A stretch of 64,000 nucleotides of DNA. Source: Skeletonema tropicum. Its lineage: Eukaryota > Bacillariophyta > Thalassiosirophyceae > Thalassiosirales > Thalassiosiraceae. This document shows positions 1-9,574 of this stretch, piece after piece. The stretch spans positions 2,480,001-2,544,000 of the forward strand of contig CM074131.1 in assembly GCA_037178625.1 (NCBI GenBank). Direction: 5' to 3'. The stretch's first letter is position 1; every line of letters starts with the position of its first letter. The position numbers and the translations under genes are program-made. The notes beneath the pieces were generated by a model, which ran no database searches, had not been told where the DNA came from, and was given only the letters and a program-made list of their open reading frames with translations.

Positions 1-1
1 T

Positions 2-1382
2 CCCAATTTCAATCCTGGCTACGGCACTAAAAACGGTCGAGGCCAGTCTAATGGAAAGCGTCAAGTGCATAAGACGGGGGGAGTAAGTCAAACGCGCAAG
101 TACAAGGGTGGAGCGGATATTAATGCAACAAGGGGACGGGGGAGGGCAGCAGGAGGGACGACAGCAAATAATAACCGTGCCTCGAGTAGGGCGAAAAGGA
201 CCAAGTCTTCGTCGGCTGCAAGGCAGAAAGAGGGTTCTCGTCATCGTGCTAGGTCACAACCACCATCCTCACGCAGTGCAGGGGGAGGAAGCCAAGGAAG
301 CAACAAAGAGAATCGTAAACAATCCTCCTCTAATGACAATAAACGTCGCAGTCGACAGATGGCACGCGATGGAGATAAAAGATTGCGCTCACGGTCTGCC
401 CCTGCACGATATTACTCGAAGAACAAATCAGATAAGTCTGTCAGCACCAGGAGAGCATCGAATAGGGAATTACCAGAAGAGTTTTTCTGTCCTCTCACAA
501 AGCGAATAATGAAAGATCCTGTAGTTGACAATGATGGTCATACCTATGAAAGGGAAGCAATCGAGCGGTGGCTGCGAGCGCAGAGTTCCAGTCCCGTTAC
601 AAATGAATACTTGAGTTTAGACATGCTAAAGCCGAACAAGAAATTGAAGAGCAAGATTTACAAAGCCACTGGTGAGTGCATCTATGGTTGACGAAGAGCG
701 TCTATGTTGGCTGAACTTTTTAGACTAATTGATCTTGTTGCTGTGCCATCTTTTACTTTTCATCAGGTAAACCAAGGTCGAGATCACAGAATTCTCGTGG
801 GAGGTCTAACTCTCCTGGCAGCAACAACTCGAACAAACAGAAAAACTCAAATAGACAGCTTGTAGACTCCTATCTCCGCGAGATCAGTTCAAACTCCAAG
901 CTTTCAGTGTCTCTAGATTTTATGGGAATCTGTGCCTTTTCATATAGGAAGATAACTTTTGTGATAGAAGTCCCTCTGGAAAAGAAGTCTGGATTCTTTG
1001 TGTATTCCAGCTTTGACGGAGATCCCAGTACATCCAATTTATCAGAGAAAGTTGATGCCTGGAACGATTGGCTATCCAATATTGGCAAATTATCACGTGT
1101 ATCCTTCGTGAAAGCAGGTAAAAGAACTGTTTTCACTCTGAAAGGAAATGAACGGGATATAAGTCGGCGAGAGATCTTTCAAAAGACTCTGGTAAGTTCT
1201 TTCTTCATTTTTATCCACCAATCCTACTTTCACTACTTGTAGACTCACGACATCAATTAATTTATGTGTCACAGGAGTACTTTGTGGAGATGAGTCTAAA
1301 GTTGCACAATATTTTCCACCCCACTGAGGCCAAGGTTGTTGATAAGGTTTGTCTCACCAGAACTCCAGTTGCTGTCGCATGA
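2..1382 (+). CDS. U-box E3 ubiquitin ligase-like protein (5' partial, 3 exons)
   Basis: The frame is open to the window edge with no ATG, so the gene starts upstream. Exons are 2-671, 767-1191 and 1275-1382; both introns have GT/AG ends (gtgagt...catcag and gtaagt...tcacag) and the joined frame is continuous to TGA at 1380-1382. The first ~135 visible residues are Arg/Ser/Asn-rich and look disordered. A U-box follows, with FFCPLTKRIMKDPV, DGHTYEREAIERWL and a SPVTN segment. U-boxes are RING-like folds without zinc that recruit ubiquitin-loaded E2 enzymes. After the first intron comes another basic Ser/Asn linker and a C-terminal region of about 120 residues (ICAFSYRKITFVIEVPLEKK) that I do not recognise; it may be the substrate-binding part. 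The U-box is clear; the substrate and cellular location are unknown. Confidence 0.85.
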
Positions 1383-1796
1383 AAGTAAACGTGTACAGAT
1401 GTAAACACATTAACCAAGGTTAGACATAAACATACTCATCGCAAGACATGCTAATACAATAGCTCTCTCTAGCTTCTCTCTAGAGGGAGAGCTCCATTCT
1501 TTCGGGAGGGTAAGTACCCATACTTACTTCTTATGTACCTATTTAACTAAAGATACCGGTAGAAAATAAATATGGGCCCAGGTACCTTCATCTTTCGCGT
1601 AGGGGGTTTTGGCGGGCAAATCATGTAGGAATTCGTACATACTTTTCTGCTGTTTTCTTTAAAATGGGCTTTTCTTGGCGTTAAGTCGCCAACTTTTTGA
1701 TGCCAACACATGGCACGTTCTCCCTCCTTCCTATATATATTTTTTTGTTGGTGCTCACAACTTTATTCAAATACTTAAAGTACCATCACCGCTACA
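1383..1796. promoter_or_regulatory. Intergenic/promoter region
   Basis: This 414-bp gap holds the 3' flank of the U-box gene and the upstream region of the ankyrin-like gene. A CT/GA-rich inverted stretch at about 1461-1493 (agctctctct against agagggagagct) could form a hairpin. Around 1510-1545 there are several TACTTA/TAAGTA repeats. A TATATATA stretch lies at about 1732-1741, roughly 60 bp before the ATG and in a plausible place for a core promoter. No ORF worth calling. Confidence 0.35.
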
Positions 1797-3668
1797 ATGG
1801 CAGATGAACAACGCGCTCCCATCAAAATCGAGGGACTCTCCCTTGGAGATGAAGGACAGCTTACTCACTTCAACGCGCTAGCTACCCGTGAAGAAGCTGC
1901 CGCCGCTGCAACAGATCTTGAGGTTGGAGATGCTGCCTTCATCAAGCGTTCTGATCTCAAATGGACCTACGCTGTTGTGGCCGAGAAGGACACTACAGAT
2001 GCAGAGGGAATTATCTTGAGATTTGATGTTGATGCTGATAAGAATCGTAAGTCATTCCCACAGAAGCAGTGGGGAAAGTACATTCGCGTCATCACCAAGG
2101 AGGCCGCTGAGCCAGCTCCAGCCGTTGCGGAGCCCGCCTCGCCCAAAAGTTCTAGTTCTATCTTCTCGAAGATTTCTTTCACCAAATCTGCTACTCCTAA
2201 GGCTGCCGAACCAGAAGTTGTCAAGGCTGAGACGGAGACCCCCGCTGAGGTAGCATTAGAAGAGGTGAAAGAAGAAGCCAAACCTGCTGAACCAGCTGCT
2301 GCTGAACCTGCTGAACCTGAACCTGTTGATACTACATCTGAGGACGTATCAACCCTATCTGATTCCTGTGAAGTTGTTGAGAAGCCTGAAGAAAAGCCCG
2401 AAGAAAAAACAGAAGAAAAAGCTACTACTGCTATTCCTTCATTAGCTGCTCCTTCATTAGGATGGCTCAGTGGATTCTTCGGCAGTAGTGCTTCAAAGCA
2501 GGATGTGTCCATCGAAAATACTCTTCAAGAAAGTGCCGAGGTTGCCAAGGAAGAATCTGTTGAGGTTCCTGCTGTCAAGAAGGTTCCAACTGTAGAGGAA
2601 GAACCTGTTGAGGTTCCTCCCGTGAAGAAGGTTCCAACTGTAGAGGAAGATTCTGTTATGGAGGCTGGTGTTGAAGTTGAAGCACCTGTTGCTCCAGCTC
2701 CAGCTCCAGTTGCTGAGGAAGAGGAGGACAAAGAAAATAATGACGCTCCAAAATCTGAGGAGAAGGAGGACAAAAAGAGGTCTATTTTCCAAAAGATTTC
2801 TTTCAGCAGATCTTCGTCCAATTCAAAGACTACAAAGGTGACTATTAGCACCCCGAAAAAGTCTGCCGACGTTGCCAAGTCCTCGAAATCGAAGAAAGAA
2901 TGGTTTGATCCCAAGGCAAGTGAAGTCGACTACGACAAGAACCCTACTGATCTATTCCAAGCACTCGAGGCACGCCAATGGCCATACGCTATGGCGATGT
3001 TGGAAAAGGATAAGAAGCACTTTGAGAAAGACTGCTCGACATGGGTTGTAGCTAAGGGAAAGAAGAAGGGTGCAGCATTGAGGTTCCGCGCTCTTCCCCT
3101 TCACGCAGCCGTCGTCTTCGGATGTCCTGACGATTTGACCAAGGCCATTCTTGAATCCTACCCTCTTGCAGCAAGAGGCAGAGATGTCAAGGGACGCTTG
3201 CCCATTCACTTGGCATGCGAACATGACGTTTCTGATGAGGTTCTGCTTTTGCTTATCAATGCCTTCCCCAAGGCATTCTACGCCAAAGACAAGCTTGAGA
3301 AGACACCCCTTGATTACATGAACGACAACGGAAACCGCAAGTGGATTAAGCAGATGATTCCTTCCTTGATTAGTACCAAGGTTGAGGACGAGAAGACCAA
3401 GTGGGATGCGGAGAAGGAAAAGGCTCTGCTTGAATACAGGGAGGCGCTCAAGAGTGATCCTGAATACAACAAGGATGTCACTGCACAAGTCGAAGACGCT
3501 ACTGAAACCAAGTACGCCAACAAGTTCGAATTGATAGAGCTATCTCACAAGAAGGAGATTGAATTGTTGAAGATGAAGCACGCAGAAGAAACACGGGCAT
3601 TGTTGGAGGGATTTGAGGTGAAGTTGAACTTTGAGAGGAAGTTACAAACTCTCAAAGCCAAGGAATAA
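1797..3668 (+). CDS. Ankyrin-like repeat protein with acidic Pro/Ala/Glu-rich middle
   Basis: Single-exon ORF of 623 residues with ATG in good context (acaATGGCAG). The first ~100 residues form a compact predicted domain (IKIEGLSLGDEGQLTHFNAL) that I cannot name. Residues ~100-360 are low complexity, rich in Ala/Pro/Glu/Val, with imperfect repeats of the type VEVPPVKKVPTVEE and two SIFxKISF motifs. Residues ~370-520 hold ankyrin-like helical repeats (LPLHAAVVFGCPDDLTKAIL, LPIHLACEHDVSDEVLLLLI, KTPLDYMNDNG), the degenerate type common in diatoms. The last ~90 residues are Lys/Glu-rich and probably coiled coil. There is no signal peptide or membrane segment, so a cytosolic scaffold is likely. 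Real gene; function unknown. Confidence 0.8.
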   Translation: MADEQRAPIKIEGLSLGDEGQLTHFNALATREEAAAAATDLEVGDAAFIKRSDLKWTYAVVAEKDTTDAEGIILRFDVDADKNRKSFPQKQWGKYIRVITKEAAEPAPAVAEPASPKSSSSIFSKISFTKSATPKAAEPEVVKAETETPAEVALEEVKEEAKPAEPAAAEPAEPEPVDTTSEDVSTLSDSCEVVEKPEEKPEEKTEEKATTAIPSLAAPSLGWLSGFFGSSASKQDVSIENTLQESAEVAKEESVEVPAVKKVPTVEEEPVEVPPVKKVPTVEEDSVMEAGVEVEAPVAPAPAPVAEEEEDKENNDAPKSEEKEDKKRSIFQKISFSRSSSNSKTTKVTISTPKKSADVAKSSKSKKEWFDPKASEVDYDKNPTDLFQALEARQWPYAMAMLEKDKKHFEKDCSTWVVAKGKKKGAALRFRALPLHAAVVFGCPDDLTKAILESYPLAARGRDVKGRLPIHLACEHDVSDEVLLLLINAFPKAFYAKDKLEKTPLDYMNDNGNRKWIKQMIPSLISTKVEDEKTKWDAEKEKALLEYREALKSDPEYNKDVTAQVEDATETKYANKFELIELSHKKEIELLKMKHAEETRALLEGFEVKLNFERKLQTLKAKE

Positions 3669-3835
3669 ACTACGAAAGGATGATAGGGGATAGTTCGCAC
3701 TCTTTGCTTGGATAGCCTGCTGTGCTGATAACAGCAAGCAAAAAGTGCATTATATGTTGTACAGATGTTCTAGGTCTCTATGTGTGGTATGGCCTAGCTA
3801 GCCTCAAAACTAATGCTGATATTGTAGACTTATTA

Positions 3836-4594
3836 TTATAGAAACTCATCATCATCTGTTTTGGTTTTGTTCTTGGCATCAATTTCATCCTGGTTATCTT
3901 CCCCAACCAGTTGAACCCTCAACTCATTGTCAGTGATCAGTTGCGGGTGAATGTAAAAAGGAAGTCCATGTACCAAGAAATTGCAAAATGGACGTGAATT
4001 GCTTGATGAAGGTGTGGTGACGTCTTTTGATGGATCAAAAATGGTTTCAACCTTTCTCGCGAGTATATCTCTTGTAACCATTCGTATTAATTGCTGATTG
4101 TTGTCGACATCATCATTTTTATCTTGTGTATCATCAACAGGAGGAGATGCAATTCTCTCTAAAGTGTGCACATAGGGAGAGAAGCAGTATCCAAGAAGAA
4201 CTGTCGACCCTACTGCTGTTAAACCCGCTGTTGCAATGACAGCAACTTGGCCTGTAGCAGGAACGCTATCGGCAGCACCGTAAAAGAATGAGAGTGCAGG
4301 AAGACCTACGATTCCAATCACAGCGGAGGTCAGCGATACCCGCTTCAATCTAAGGGTAAGTGCTGCAAAGGGCCCTTCGTATAGAACTGCAGGTTCTTTT
4401 TCTTCATCTTCGTTTGTTGTGCTCAATGCACGAATTTGGCTGCATCGTGCAGCCGGAGCGAGTCGAGCCGGAGCAAACTGTTGCCGTGCTATTCTATCGG
4501 CAACGGCAAGGTTGCATCGTGCAGCTGGGACGGCAATCTTTCTGACGCCATTGAAAGACAATAAAAGGCGAGAAGAACCAACTACTCTAATCAT
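3836..4594 (-). CDS. TMEM70-like mitochondrial inner-membrane protein
   Basis: The ORF opens at 4654, but the ATG at 4592-4594 (MIRVVGSS) gives a typical mitochondrial presequence rich in Arg/Ala with few acidic residues (RIARQQFAPARLAPAARC), so I prefer it. The mature part has the TMEM70/TMEM186/TMEM223 family pattern: a YEGPF motif, a basic helix start (LRLKRVSLTS), two hydrophobic helices (around VIGIVGLPALSFFYG and VAVIATAGLTAVGSTVLLGY) and a following SPYVHTL segment. Family members act in assembly of ATP synthase or other respiratory complexes in the inner membrane. The C-terminal ~90 residues are acidic and divergent. It lies head-to-head with the Integrator-like gene, 420 bp away. The family is likely; the specific orthologue is not settled. 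Confidence 0.6.
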   Translation of the reverse strand: MIRVVGSSRLLLSFNGVRKIAVPAARCNLAVADRIARQQFAPARLAPAARCSQIRALSTTNEDEEKEPAVLYEGPFAALTLRLKRVSLTSAVIGIVGLPALSFFYGAADSVPATGQVAVIATAGLTAVGSTVLLGYCFSPYVHTLERIASPPVDDTQDKNDDVDNNQQLIRMVTRDILARKVETIFDPSKDVTTPSSSNSRPFCNFLVHGLPFYIHPQLITDNELRVQLVGEDNQDEIDAKNKTKTDDDEFL

Positions 4595-5016
4595 TGTTAA
4601 GTGGGTGGTATTGTATTGCTTGGTGTGCGTGGCTGGCTGTGGGAGATTTTTCATGTACCATGTACAATATCAATAAGTATGTATGGGATTTTCTACAGTC
4701 TGCCGTAGGCATACGTCATTCTAGCTCGAAATAGCAGTTATTGGTCACAAATTCGTCGGTAGGTGCTCTATCTCGACGAATTATAGTCTCTTCTACATCA
4801 GATATTGTACAAATACTGTTTGGGATGCTATCTCTCAACTGATTAATGTATTTTCGTCGGGCAACATGGCCATATTTAGACTATTACAATTTTGTTTGAA
4901 AAATGTGAGGCCTTATTATTCTGTGGGTCAAGATTCAAAAGAGTTAAAAGCAACATCATCATAAGTACCTCCTCTCTCCTCTAGAGCAAGCTCCAGGCCC
5001 ATAAGAAGTAAAACAG
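4595..5016. promoter_or_regulatory. Divergent intergenic region
   Basis: About 420 bp between the start codons of the TMEM70-like gene (minus) and the Integrator-like gene (plus), so it should contain both promoters. It is AT-rich with no clear TATA box, repeat or ORF. I see no strong element. Confidence 0.4.
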
Positions 5017-8000
5017 ATGCAGCCGCCACCAGATGACGCCGACGCACCACCAGAGGACAGCCACTGCCCTCGCTCGAATCAGCTACATGATCTGATTTCG
5101 ATTGGTGAGATACAATCCGCTCTTTCAACGTCAATATCCTCATCAATAGAATCAGATGGTGACACAAGTTTGGGCGTTAGACTGCCTCTCCTCTTGCGAT
5201 GGCTGACGGCTGTACAGCCTCTGGTAACATCATCTTCCTCGCCAAAGCTTGACGAAACATCAGGGTCGCTTGCAGTGGCAAGTGCCAATTCTGTTGCGCC
5301 TCTGTTGGAGGATGTCGCAGCTGCACATCATGATGCTGAAAACATAGAGGTTCTGGTGTCTTCGTTGGCCCCCGCTATTTGTAAAGAAGTGGTTGGGAAA
5401 CTACCTCCCGTATCAAGAAAGAAATCAGACAACGCATTCCTCTCTCGTCAAAATTTGGTACGACAGGGTCAAGCTGATTGTGATGCCTGGGATACGAACG
5501 TATTGGATAAAGCATTGCATAGACTGTCAAAACAAGAACAGCATAAAAGAAAGAGAGAAAATGATCAGTCGGCAGATACGGACAAAAAGAAGCAAAAGTC
5601 GACTTCTAATGATGAATATCTACAAAAAATGAAGACAGTCATTGATGTACTTGAGCAGGATCTTAAGAATGATGACGATTACATGGGCGTGGAACATGAA
5701 GAGACAAAGAATGGCGTTGAAACACCTAGCGCTACAAATGGCAGGGACGATACTCTCTCGTCCTTCTTCGAAAGAGCATCAGACGATTCCTACACATCTT
5801 CATTGCGAAGGGTGCTACATGAATTAATATTATTGGTGAAAAGTTCACTAAATACAAACGAGGAAGAAGGCGCTGCCTCAAATACTGATGAAGACGGACA
5901 TAAAGACTCGACACAAATGCGTGGTAGCACAAGCAAGTCGCCTTGGATTTCAACAAAGCCAGATTCTATACTTGCAGACACAGATACAATAATATCTTCC
6001 AGTGGAATTGGTGGCTTTGGATTGCCAGTATTGATATCTGCATTGATGCACCACGCACCGATCTTGCGATATAGGCATGTAGCTTGTGCACTGTGCCGTG
6101 CAACAGTACCTCAATCACCTACGTTGATAATGCACATGGCTGCAAACTGTCCAGCTGCATCTACTTGCTTGCTGCGAGGTTGCGTTGATGCCTTCATTGC
6201 TGGGAGAAAACACCTGTCGTCATTACAAAGTTCTTCACTTGGCGAGGAAGAAGATGTGGATGAACAAACTGTCAACATAATTCAGATATCTGTTGCATCA
6301 GCAAAGGCTTTGGCTTCGCTTTCGCGTCGGGAGGCTTGTAACGTGGTCCGTGTCCTTAGAGAATCTGGCAACCACATTATGTCGTCATTGGTGACAACGA
6401 TATTGCTAGATATAGATAAAGCTGAAGCAGCATCTTTCATTGTTGAGATACTCTCAAATTCATTGAATCCATCTACGAATGCAACATCAAATGACAATAA
6501 TCAAGCTCGTCTTCAGAGCATTACAAAGAGTGTTCCACTACCGCTCAAACAACGAATGATACAGAACAAACAGCTTCGTCGTAAAAGAGAAGTCCAAGCC
6601 TGTAATTTGCAGTTGGACACCTCAGTAGCAGAACTTATGCAAGATCAAACAATAGCCGAAGCAGCTTTAAGTTGTATATCAAGGTGCATCATACAACAAT
6701 CTCGCACAGTCGAAAAACAATTCTGCTTAGGCAAAACCTCATTATACATCCGAGCTTACACATTATTGACATATTTCATGAATCTTGGAGAGTCGTCTTC
6801 GAAGTTGGGCTCAATTTTTGAAGATACAATATCTGCAATCCATATCTTGTCACAATTCATCTCACAAAACTTCTCCGGGTCAGGAGATCAGAAGGAATCA
6901 ACCATGGACGAGTTCTACACGTTGCTATTATGCGCAACGCTCTTCATAATTGTTCAGATATCTGCTTCAACAGCTTTCTGCAACACTGAGAGAGGTGAGA
7001 ATTGCGTGGAGTGCCTTCGATGTATCCTTCTTCATCCTGTTTCAATGAACACAACCGTTGTTGCAGCGCGGGTAGCAAGTTTTGTCAACGAGCTGAATAC
7101 AATGCATTTAATGCGTTTTTCGTTGCAAAGCACGGTCGACGGAATGTTTCCAGTAAGCGAAGAAAAGATTACCGTAAAGTCTGATATCTGTCACTGGCTT
7201 TCATCAAGATTTGAAAGAGGACAACTAGAGTTGGTTCAAAACAAAGTCATGTCTATTGATTATGTTTTAAATGACGCAACTGTTTTCATTGAAAAGATGG
7301 CTCAAAACGATGCGGAACAATCAAATGGGCTGGACCATATTATTCAAACTATTCTCGACGACCCAGACAAGTGTCACAAATTGGTTCGACAATCAAAAGC
7401 TTGTGACTTCATCAGAGGATCCGCAAAGTGGACTTGTCGAAAGAAAAAACCTCATATTCCACTTGTATTGCCACTTCAACTCGAGCGATTGTCCCGGAAG
7501 CTATGGGCGGATGTAGGCAGTGGGAAGATAGTATCGTCGGACTTTATGCAGTTTGTATTACAGCTTCTCTACGCTTTCTCTTTTCTTGAAGAAGATCCAG
7601 CCTCTCCATTTGGAATCAATCCTAGGACATTCCCTTTGAAGGAGTCGCTCCATCTCCTCAAACACTCTGATATTGCTGCTGAAAGCAAGGATGGCGCATC
7701 GGTGTTGTATGAAACACTGAAACAATATATTTTGCACCACTGCCCCGACTTGATCAAGCAAATAGAAAGGAACCGGTGGCTTATTCTTGATAATGAGACT
7801 GTCTCACCCCAAGACTGTCCAGTTGCGCCAATGAAGGTATGTGACGCTATCAATGATTGCATGCAGAAAGGTACTACAGACCCGTCAGGGGTTAGGGCTG
7901 AGAAGTTGTTTCTCGCCTCGCGCTCTACCTATCCAAGTGCGACTGTTGATATTGCTGCGGTGGGAACTATCCTTGCGACAGCATCAAATCGATGCCAGCC

Positions 8001-8889
8001 TAAAATTGCAACCTACATCGCACTGTGCAAAGATCCACTTATTCTGCTGCAAGCACGAGCTGCAGTTTGGAAGTGCAAAGGCTTGCGCCGTGTGATTATT
8101 CGGGTGTTGTGCGATCTCATGAGTGCGAATGAATCCATCATAATGAAAGACTCTAGCTCACACAGCGCGGCGTTGCGATACTTGACTGTTAGAGATTCTG
8201 TGATCTTCAGATGTGTTCTGTTTGTGTGTGCATCAACATCAGTGCTTAGTTCCAATGAGGAGAAATCATCAATGCACTGTGCCAAGTGTGTGGGCTTATT
8301 GCGATCGATTGCTTCGGGGAGAAGAGGCGTGATTGCTACTTTGGCCAAGCAAGGGCTTCCCCAAAGTTCGGTTGACTTTCTTGTTCGATTTGTCCCGGAA
8401 TCATTTCAAGACGCTTCAGAGCTCTTATCATTGTTGAGTGAGAAGGATGCTGTCCCGCTAGTCGAGCGTCTAGTGGCAGCTAGTACAGCTTTGAGTATTT
8501 GCGTCGCTAATAGCTCTAGAGGTGAGATGATTGCCAAGATGCTCCTATCTGCTTCATTGGATACCTTAGTCGATGGGTTTCATTTTATGATTACCCCTCT
8601 CGGACTGCCTGTCAGTGTATTTCGCGATGAAGAGAATGGTCAAGATATCACTCTCATGTGTAAGGAAGCTACATTTCAGATGATAACAACATTATCGAAA
8701 ATCAATCCAACATCGATTCTGAGGAGAGACGCGATAGCCTACATGACAAAAATTGCGAACTTGTGTAAAAGTGAGAACGCAGCTGGAGGCGCATCGGGCA
8801 CTGCTGCATTGAAAAGGAAGAATCTTCTGAAGGGCATATGGGATCTTTGTGATTCGTCGTGTAAGTCTCTAGGTGACTCACTTCGATGA
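5017..8889 (+). CDS. Integrator complex subunit 2-like helical-repeat protein
   Basis: Uninterrupted ORF of 1290 residues, close in size to animal INTS2 (about 1200). In family context INTS2 is part of the nuclear Integrator complex, which binds RNA polymerase II and cleaves snRNA and other nascent transcripts. The sequence is almost all helical. Several blocks follow INTS2 in the same order: a basic LKQRMIQNKQLRRKRE segment in the middle, KDPLILLQARAAVWKCKGLR near residue ~1010, a CVGLLR...GVIATLAKQGLP block followed by SVDFLVRFVPE, and an ALSICVANSSRGEMIAKMLL block. Residues ~170-320 form a charged, variable insertion. Head-to-head with a mitochondrial protein gene. I judge INTS2 likely from these ordered matches; a generic HEAT-repeat protein is the alternative. 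Confidence 0.65.
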   Translation: MQPPPDDADAPPEDSHCPRSNQLHDLISIGEIQSALSTSISSSIESDGDTSLGVRLPLLLRWLTAVQPLVTSSSSPKLDETSGSLAVASANSVAPLLEDVAAAHHDAENIEVLVSSLAPAICKEVVGKLPPVSRKKSDNAFLSRQNLVRQGQADCDAWDTNVLDKALHRLSKQEQHKRKRENDQSADTDKKKQKSTSNDEYLQKMKTVIDVLEQDLKNDDDYMGVEHEETKNGVETPSATNGRDDTLSSFFERASDDSYTSSLRRVLHELILLVKSSLNTNEEEGAASNTDEDGHKDSTQMRGSTSKSPWISTKPDSILADTDTIISSSGIGGFGLPVLISALMHHAPILRYRHVACALCRATVPQSPTLIMHMAANCPAASTCLLRGCVDAFIAGRKHLSSLQSSSLGEEEDVDEQTVNIIQISVASAKALASLSRREACNVVRVLRESGNHIMSSLVTTILLDIDKAEAASFIVEILSNSLNPSTNATSNDNNQARLQSITKSVPLPLKQRMIQNKQLRRKREVQACNLQLDTSVAELMQDQTIAEAALSCISRCIIQQSRTVEKQFCLGKTSLYIRAYTLLTYFMNLGESSSKLGSIFEDTISAIHILSQFISQNFSGSGDQKESTMDEFYTLLLCATLFIIVQISASTAFCNTERGENCVECLRCILLHPVSMNTTVVAARVASFVNELNTMHLMRFSLQSTVDGMFPVSEEKITVKSDICHWLSSRFERGQLELVQNKVMSIDYVLNDATVFIEKMAQNDAEQSNGLDHIIQTILDDPDKCHKLVRQSKACDFIRGSAKWTCRKKKPHIPLVLPLQLERLSRKLWADVGSGKIVSSDFMQFVLQLLYAFSFLEEDPASPFGINPRTFPLKESLHLLKHSDIAAESKDGASVLYETLKQYILHHCPDLIKQIERNRWLILDNETVSPQDCPVAPMKVCDAINDCMQKGTTDPSGVRAEKLFLASRSTYPSATVDIAAVGTILATASNRCQPKIATYIALCKDPLILLQARAAVWKCKGLRRVIIRVLCDLMSANESIIMKDSSSHSAALRYLTVRDSVIFRCVLFVCASTSVLSSNEEKSSMHCAKCVGLLRSIASGRRGVIATLAKQGLPQSSVDFLVRFVPESFQDASELLSLLSEKDAVPLVERLVAASTALSICVANSSRGEMIAKMLLSASLDTLVDGFHFMITPLGLPVSVFRDEENGQDITLMCKEATFQMITTLSKINPTSILRRDAIAYMTKIANLCKSENAAGGASGTAALKRKNLLKGIWDLCDSSCKSLGDSLR

Positions 8890-9055
8890 AGCAAGTGAAT
8901 TCGAGCATCTCAACGTCGTTCGCGCTGCATAATCATTACTTGAAATGGATAATAAAACTTATATTCTTTCACATTCATGATAACATACATCTCTATCCAT
9001 GATGAGTGAGAGTGTGGCAGTGGCTGGCTTGAATCTTGAGTCAATCTTCATCTAA
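8878..9055. repeat. Left copy of ~180-bp direct repeat flanking a 5.4-kb island
   Basis: This segment begins at the last codons of the Integrator-like gene (cacttcgatgaagcaagtga) and runs through its 3' flank. It recurs in the same orientation at 14278-14458 with only a 4-nt insertion, a 1-nt deletion and a few substitutions, roughly 97% identical by eye. Weaker similarity continues for about 80 bp beyond, including ctagagagagagtac and aaataatcta blocks. Confidence 0.9.
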
Positions 9056-9574
9056 GTGCTAGAGAGAGAGAGTACAATACTTCGTTACAAAAATAATCTA
9101 TTCTCTCTCTGATAGATAGATAGATTATTTTATTCACTACTCCCTAGACACCTGTGTCAGTAGAGAAAGAAGAATTTAAACCTGGAGGGGCTCGGGCTGG
9201 TCCCGAAGAAGCCTGTGTAGCCTGCCGGGAACTAACTGGTCGACGGATGTGGAAAGCGATACTTCATTGCAAAAATCCCTCTCTCTAGAGAGAGAGTGAG
9301 TTTTGAGGCAGAAATTTCTGTCTCATCAAAATGAAAATGAGACAGATATTCCTGTCTCATTTTTTTCTAGTGTTTACCATACATACGCGCGTATTATGCG
9401 CGTTAAAGTCAAGCATAGAAAATTAACACTAGTCTAGAATTGCCGCTCATTCCTATACATATTGACGGAGATCTCTCCCTTGCTTTGCCTACGTAAGGAG
9501 AGAACCATAAATGAATTCATCATTAGACTTAATTTAACACTAGATCATCTCATAGAATCATTTAGCTGGGGCTG
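8890..9574. other. Repeat-rich intergenic region with hairpins
   Basis: Beyond the direct repeat this stretch contains GATA microsatellite (about 9110-9124) and a block around 9125-9175 (agacacctgtgtcagtagag) that recurs at about 61697-61745 and, inverted, near 14465-14490. It also holds a 22-bp palindrome at 9304-9325 (tgaggcagaaa/tttctgtctca), a 12-bp-arm hairpin at 9334-9363 (aaaatgagacag/ctgtctcatttt) and a CGCG-armed inverted repeat near 9385-9405. No coding ORF. Confidence 0.65.
9334..9363. repeat. Perfect 12-bp-arm hairpin
   Basis: Arms aaaatgagacag (9334-9345) and ctgtctcatttt (9352-9363) are perfect reverse complements around a 6-nt loop. A related palindrome sits at 9304-9325 and another GAGACAG-type hairpin at 10540-10570, on either side of the zinc-binding protein gene. 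This suggests remnants of one repeat family rather than a terminator. Confidence 0.7.
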
